From assembly GCA_009777335.1 (NCBI GenBank), contig WRMC01000005.1:62001-126000 (forward strand): a stretch of DNA of 64,000 nt. The letters are read 5' to 3'. Shown here piece by piece: positions 60,377 through 64,000 of the stretch. This DNA comes from Treponema sp. GTDB lineage: Bacteria; Spirochaetota; Spirochaetia; Treponematales; Breznakiellaceae. Position 1 is the stretch's first letter. Each line of letters begins with the position of its first letter. The notes under the pieces were generated by a model. It saw nothing but the letters and a program-made list of their open reading frames with translations, was not told the DNA's origin and did not search any database. The position numbers were made by a program, and so were the translations under genes.

Positions 60377-60931
60377 ATGAACGGACCCAACGATTTTGGC
60401 AGCAGAGGTTTTAGACCAGGCAGGGGGCCTGGAGGCAGAAGGCCTGGACCCCAGGGACCCTTTGATCTAGGGAACATTTTCGACGAGATCTTTGAGGCGG
60501 CGGAAAACTTCCGTCATGAGTTCCGCCAGAACTTTAAAGAAGCTGATATCTTCAACGATAATACGGACTACTACCCCAGCTATTCCTACCCTCCCATGAA
60601 TGTCCTTATTACCGGCGACCGGAGCCTTATCTTTGAGTTCGCCCTCGCAGGCTTCGAAGAGAAGGATATCAGCCTGTCCTTCCTGGGGGACCACATGATT
60701 TTTTCTGCAGTCCTGCCTCAGCTAAACTCCCCCCCCGAAGAGGGGATCCGCTATTTTAAGCGGCGCCTAAAAATGAAGGACATAGAGAAGCAAAAGTACT
60801 TTGTTCCCCTGGATAAATACGCCCAGGACAAGGTAAAGGCGGTCTTTAAAAACGGCATCCTCAAGGTGACCATTCCCCCCAAGGAAGAGCCGGATCAAAA
60901 CGAAGGAATTAAGATAGAGATCCTAACCTAG
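60377..60931 (+). CDS. Hsp20/alpha-crystallin family small heat-shock protein
   Basis: A 184-residue chaperone that holds unfolding proteins. Residues 1-85 are a Gly/Arg/Pro- then Phe-rich arm (GRGPGGRRPGPQ); residues about 85-175 form the crystallin core (MNVLITGDRSLIFEFALAG split around FEEKDISLSFLGDHMIF, and the typical YFVPLDKY, KAVFKNGILKVTIP near the end). The start at 60377 has AAGGAG eight bases upstream; a longer frame covers the structured leader and is rejected. Confidence 0.87.
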   Translation: MNGPNDFGSRGFRPGRGPGGRRPGPQGPFDLGNIFDEIFEAAENFRHEFRQNFKEADIFNDNTDYYPSYSYPPMNVLITGDRSLIFEFALAGFEEKDISLSFLGDHMIFSAVLPQLNSPPEEGIRYFKRRLKMKDIEKQKYFVPLDKYAQDKVKAVFKNGILKVTIPPKEEPDQNEGIKIEILT

Positions 60932-60944
60932 GGTCCTACTTAAG

Positions 60945-60996
60945 CTGTCCATATGCTCTGCTTCTTTGGCAGAATGTATGGACAGAAAATTTTTTC
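60945..60996 (+). terminator. Hairpin with T run after the heat-shock gene
   Basis: CTGTCCATA (60945-60953) and TATGGACAG (60977-60985) pair perfectly, with an inner CTGC/GCAG stem, followed by AAAATTTTTTC. It lies 14 bases after the stop and just before the next gene, so it probably ends the heat-shock transcript. Confidence 0.65.
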
Positions 60997-61010
60997 AAAA
61001 GGAGTTTGTG

Positions 61011-62096
61011 ATGAATTTTAATGGCCTATCTGGAATGTCGGATCTGTTTTTATTGTCCAATGCCAAGAGCAGATCAATCAGCCCCGAGAATTTTACCGGA
61101 GAGAGCGGCGGGGGAGCCCGCTGCCCGGTGGAAAAGGGAAGCGCCTCCAAAGCCGCCGCAGACCTTGGCATAGGCTGGAAGGTAAACCCCTACATCATTA
61201 TAGCCCCGGGGGAGACCTTCGAAATCGCCAAGATCCAGGGGCCTGGCTGCATCCAGCACATCTGGCTGACCCCCACCAAGCTTTGGCGGGACACGATCCT
61301 AAGAATCTATTGGGACGACCAGGCCCACCCATCGGTAGAGTGTCCCATAGGGGACTTCTTCGCCTGCGGCTGGAACCGCTATGCCCAGGTGTCTTCTCTG
61401 GCGGTCTGCGTTAACCCCGGGAGTGCCTTTAACTGCTACTGGCCCATGCCCTTTAAAAAATCCTGCCGTATGACCCTGGAAAACATAAGCCAGGATAACA
61501 CCACGATTTACTACCAGATAGACTACTGCCTTACGGAGATCCCCGAAGATGCTGCCTACTTTCATGCCCGCTTTAGAAGGGAAAATCCGGAAAAGTACAA
61601 AGAAGAGTACACCATCATTGACAGCATCGAGGGTAAGGGCCACTTTGTCGGGACCTATATGGCCCGGGGGGTGAACAATGCGGGCTGGTGGGGAGAGGGA
61701 GAAATAAAGTTCTTCATGGACGATGACGGGGAATTTCCCACCATCTGCGGCACCGGCACCGAAGATTACTTCTGCGGTTCCTACAACTTTGAGAACCCCG
61801 TGACCAAGGACCACTATGTGCCCTTTACGACCCCCTATGCGGGGCTCTGCCAGGTAATCGAACCCGACCGGCTCTACCGGAGCCAAATGCGCTTTGGCAT
61901 GTACCGCTGGCATATCACGGACCCCATCCGGTTTGAGAAAAAACTAAAGGTTACCCTTCAATCCCTGGGTTGGAGATCCGGCGGGAAGTATCTGCCCCTG
62001 CAAGACGACATGGCTTCGGTGGCCTACTGGTACCAGACCCTGCCCACGGCGAAATTCCCCCCGTTCTATACCAAGGAATTTTTGGAGATTAACTAG
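61011..62096 (+). CDS. DUF2961/GH172 family glycoside hydrolase
   Basis: A 361-residue protein of the DUF2961 family, now grouped as GH172, whose known members act on fructofuranosides (difructose dianhydride) or arabinofuranosides. Landmarks: IAKIQGPGCIQHIWLT, LRIYWDDQAHPSVECPIGDFF and TICGTGTEDYFCGSYNF, which hold the conserved acids. No signal peptide is visible, so it acts in the cytoplasm. The ATG at 61011 has AAAAGGAG upstream. The exact sugar is unknown. Confidence 0.85.
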   Translation: MNFNGLSGMSDLFLLSNAKSRSISPENFTGESGGGARCPVEKGSASKAAADLGIGWKVNPYIIIAPGETFEIAKIQGPGCIQHIWLTPTKLWRDTILRIYWDDQAHPSVECPIGDFFACGWNRYAQVSSLAVCVNPGSAFNCYWPMPFKKSCRMTLENISQDNTTIYYQIDYCLTEIPEDAAYFHARFRRENPEKYKEEYTIIDSIEGKGHFVGTYMARGVNNAGWWGEGEIKFFMDDDGEFPTICGTGTEDYFCGSYNFENPVTKDHYVPFTTPYAGLCQVIEPDRLYRSQMRFGMYRWHITDPIRFEKKLKVTLQSLGWRSGGKYLPLQDDMASVAYWYQTLPTAKFPPFYTKEFLEIN

Positions 62097-62130
62097 AAAA
62101 TAATGTAACGAATTCCAGTGTATCCCTGCC

Positions 62131-63912
62131 CTACTTCACGTATAGGGGTCTTTCCTCGTAATGGGTGTGGAGCAACTGGTGGGCCTTTTTACCGTTCGGT
62201 TCCCCCAGAAAGTCCTTGTACAGTTCCTGTATAAAGGGGTTCTGGTGGGAACAGCGGTAGGTGGACTTTTCATCGTCGGTGTAGATCCCGGCGGTCCTCT
62301 TTAGCCTTATCTCGTCGGTGCAGCCATAGGGCTGGCCGCCGCCGCCTACACAGCCCCCGCGGCAGGCCATGACTTCCATAAAATGGTAGGGGATTTCTTT
62401 CCCTGCTTCCCGGGCTTCACGGATCTTGTTAAGAACCGCTTCGATGTTCCCCATCTGGTGGGCCACGGCGATACGGATCTTTGAGCCCAGGCCATTTCCC
62501 AGGTCTACCCCAAAGTCCACTTCCGCTTCTTTAACTCCCTCTATGCCCCGGACGGCCTTAAAATTCACATCCCCCAGTTCCTTCTTGGTTACCAGGAAAT
62601 AGGCAGAGCGGACCGCCGCTTCCATGACACCGCCGGTGACCCCAAAAATGGTTCCGGCGCCGCTGTAGGGCCCCAGGGGGCTGTCGGCTTCTTCATCTTC
62701 CAGTTTTAAGATCTCTATCCCTGCCTGCTTGATCATCCGGGCCAGTTCCCGGGTGGTGATGACAATGTCCACGTCCCAGGCATCACTGCCGGCGGCACCC
62801 TTCATGTCATCGTTCCGGTGGGCCTCCCACTTCTTGGCGGTACAGGGCATGATGCTTACGGAGCAGATCTTTGCGGGATCTACCCCCGCCTTGCCGGCCC
62901 AGTAGGATTTTATCATGGCCCCCATCATCTGCTGGGGGCTCTTGGCGGTAGAGAAGTTGGGAATCATGTCGATATAGTACTTCTCGAGGTAATCGACCCA
63001 GGCGGGACAGCAGGAGGTAATCAGGGGAAGGTCTGCACCCTTGGTGGTGAGCCGTTTTACCAGTTCTGCCCCCTCCTCCATGACCGTCAGGTCCGCAGAA
63101 AAGTTGGTATCAAAGACGGTCTTAAAGCCCAGGCGGCGCAGGGCCGCATAGAGCTTCTTGGTAAAGAGGGTCCCCGGAGGAAGCCCAAACTCCTCTGCCA
63201 GGGCTACCCGAACCGCGGGGGCTATCTGCACCACCGGATGGACTTCGGGGTTCTGTAGGGCCGACCAGACCTTAACGGTGTCGTCCCTCTCGTAGATGGC
63301 CCCCACGGGGCAATGGGCCGCACACTGGCCGCACTTGATACAGGGCCCCTCGTTTAAGAGGGTGTCTGAGGCGGCGGCGATGCGGCTGGCCATGGAACGG
63401 CCCATATATTCTATGGCCCAGACGTTCTGAACCTGCTGACAGACGATAACACAACGGCCGCAGCGGACGCATTTTTCGGGGTTCAACACGATGGCGGGGT
63501 TTGAATCATCGATGGGGATCTCGCTCATCACCTTCTTGAAGGGGGCTTCCCGGAGGCCAAACTCGGCGGCCAGGGTCCTAAGCTCGCAGCTATCGTTCCG
63601 GGGGCACTGGAGGCAGTCATCGGGATGGTTCGAGAGGATCAGTTCCAGGACGGTCCTCCGGGTGGCGATTAGTTCCGGGTCGTGGGTCACGATGTCCATG
63701 TTTTCGGTGACCGTGGTGGTACAGGCCCGGGCCATGCGGCCCGAACCGGGCCCGGCGGTGCGGACTATGCAGAGGCCGCAGGAGGCCCAGGCGTTAAGAT
63801 CCGCACAGTAACAGAGGGTGGGGATCTTGATATCCACCAGACGGGCCGCGTCGAGGATGCTAATATTATCAGGTACCTGAATGGGGGTTCCGTTAATTTT
63901 TATGTTTGCCAT
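62131..63912 (-). CDS. hndD: [FeFe] hydrogenase, HndD-type catalytic subunit
   Basis: Group A [FeFe] hydrogenase of 593 residues. N-terminal 2Fe-2S domain (CYCADLNAWASCGLC), His-ligated 4Fe-4S site (HPDDCLQCPRNDSC), two ferredoxin clusters (CVRCGRCVIVC, CIKCGQCAAHC) and the H-cluster motifs ITSCCPAWVDY, MPCTAKKWEA and EVMACRGGCVGGGG. A small-subunit domain is fused at the C-terminus. HndABCD enzymes are NAD(P)-linked and often electron-bifurcating. The HndC gene lies just upstream. The enzyme would make or use hydrogen in fermentation. Confidence 0.94.
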   Translation of the reverse strand: MANIKINGTPIQVPDNISILDAARLVDIKIPTLCYCADLNAWASCGLCIVRTAGPGSGRMARACTTTVTENMDIVTHDPELIATRRTVLELILSNHPDDCLQCPRNDSCELRTLAAEFGLREAPFKKVMSEIPIDDSNPAIVLNPEKCVRCGRCVIVCQQVQNVWAIEYMGRSMASRIAAASDTLLNEGPCIKCGQCAAHCPVGAIYERDDTVKVWSALQNPEVHPVVQIAPAVRVALAEEFGLPPGTLFTKKLYAALRRLGFKTVFDTNFSADLTVMEEGAELVKRLTTKGADLPLITSCCPAWVDYLEKYYIDMIPNFSTAKSPQQMMGAMIKSYWAGKAGVDPAKICSVSIMPCTAKKWEAHRNDDMKGAAGSDAWDVDIVITTRELARMIKQAGIEILKLEDEEADSPLGPYSGAGTIFGVTGGVMEAAVRSAYFLVTKKELGDVNFKAVRGIEGVKEAEVDFGVDLGNGLGSKIRIAVAHQMGNIEAVLNKIREAREAGKEIPYHFMEVMACRGGCVGGGGQPYGCTDEIRLKRTAGIYTDDEKSTYRCSHQNPFIQELYKDFLGEPNGKKAHQLLHTHYEERPLYVK

Positions 63913-63926
63913 GTTCTGACCTTCCT

Positions 63927-64000
63927 TTAACCTTTTAATACCGCATTGAATTTACAGGCCGTCATACACTCCCCGCACTTGACGCACTTGTCCTGCTCAA
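63927..64000 (-). CDS. hndC: NuoF/HndC-like hydrogenase subunit, C-terminal fragment
   Basis: The last 23 codons are inside the window and read EQDKCVKCGECMTACKFNAV, then LKG and a stop. This is the end of the C-terminal ferredoxin domain of HndC-type flavoprotein subunits. The stop codon lies 14 bases before the hndD start, whose AAAGGAAGG site overlaps the gap, so they form one operon. Confidence 0.82.
   Translation of the reverse strand, partial: EQDKCVKCGECMTACKFNAVLKG

Overview
The window looks like a chromosomal segment of a free-living or gut-associated spirochaete, most likely a Treponema-type anaerobe. The reasons are a PUR-domain nucleic-acid-binding protein of the Borrelia BpuR kind, an archaeal-type split glutamate synthase, LL-diaminopimelate aminotransferase, type III glutamine synthetase, an HndCD-type [FeFe] hydrogenase and a cyclase-like protein of spirochaetal flavour. 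The species is not proven by anything in the sequence. Most of the window is moderately GC-rich; an AT-richer accessory patch lies at about 31.1-33.6 kb.

Region 1 (1-28.4 kb, all minus strand) is one nearly unbroken run of about 25 genes, many overlapping or 1-15 bases apart. In transcription order it is: cysteine desulfurase, IscU-BFD scaffold, [promoter + attenuator leader], purB, purA, glmS, glnA, ANTAR regulator, purF, carA, carB, [second promoter + similar attenuator leader], gatC, gatA, a five-part glutamate synthase, nadE, dapL, lysA, glnN, purC, guaA and pyrG (cut by the window edge). Almost every product makes glutamine (two unrelated glutamine synthetases), recycles it (GOGAT) or spends its amide nitrogen. 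Inside the run is an ANTAR RNA-binding antiterminator with a degenerate receiver. Both internal leaders carry a hairpin with a six-base loop of the ANTAR type (A1, G4) that is mutually exclusive with an intrinsic terminator. I infer a self-controlled, RNA-based nitrogen regulon; it is the most interesting object here.

Region 2 (28.4-39.4 kb) is mixed: a phosphohexomutase, BpuR-like protein, a broken ORF6N gene, a HigBA-like pair with a deleted toxin, a SurA-like isomerase, RNase HII, a secreted beta-helix protein, a phosphoribosyltransferase, a rhomboid protease, a MazF-like pair and exonuclease III. Its intergenic gaps hold three copies of a structured repeat about 210-300 bp long; two more copies lie at 59.4-60.2 kb. 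In these copies the arms of a central stem change together.

Region 3 (39.5-53.9 kb) holds an N-degron operon (clpS-clpA-aat) plus a YjfB-like gene, an M18 aminopeptidase, gltX, a MoxR/DUF58/transglutaminase/beta-propeller operon, a group-2 sigma factor and a LysM-LytM envelope protein.

Region 4 (54-64 kb) holds a divergent sugar-acid catabolic pair (aldolase versus two-part UxaA-type dehydratase), a cyclase-like protein, a TPR protein, a degenerate YmdB-like phosphoesterase, the paired repeats, a small heat-shock protein with a structured leader, a GH172/DUF2961 enzyme and the hydrogenase HndD with the tail of HndC.

Several genes (phosphohexomutase, SurA-like, phosphoribosyltransferase, xthA) have good sigma-70 promoters whose -10 box ends only 5-8 bases before the start codon, suggesting leaderless mRNAs.
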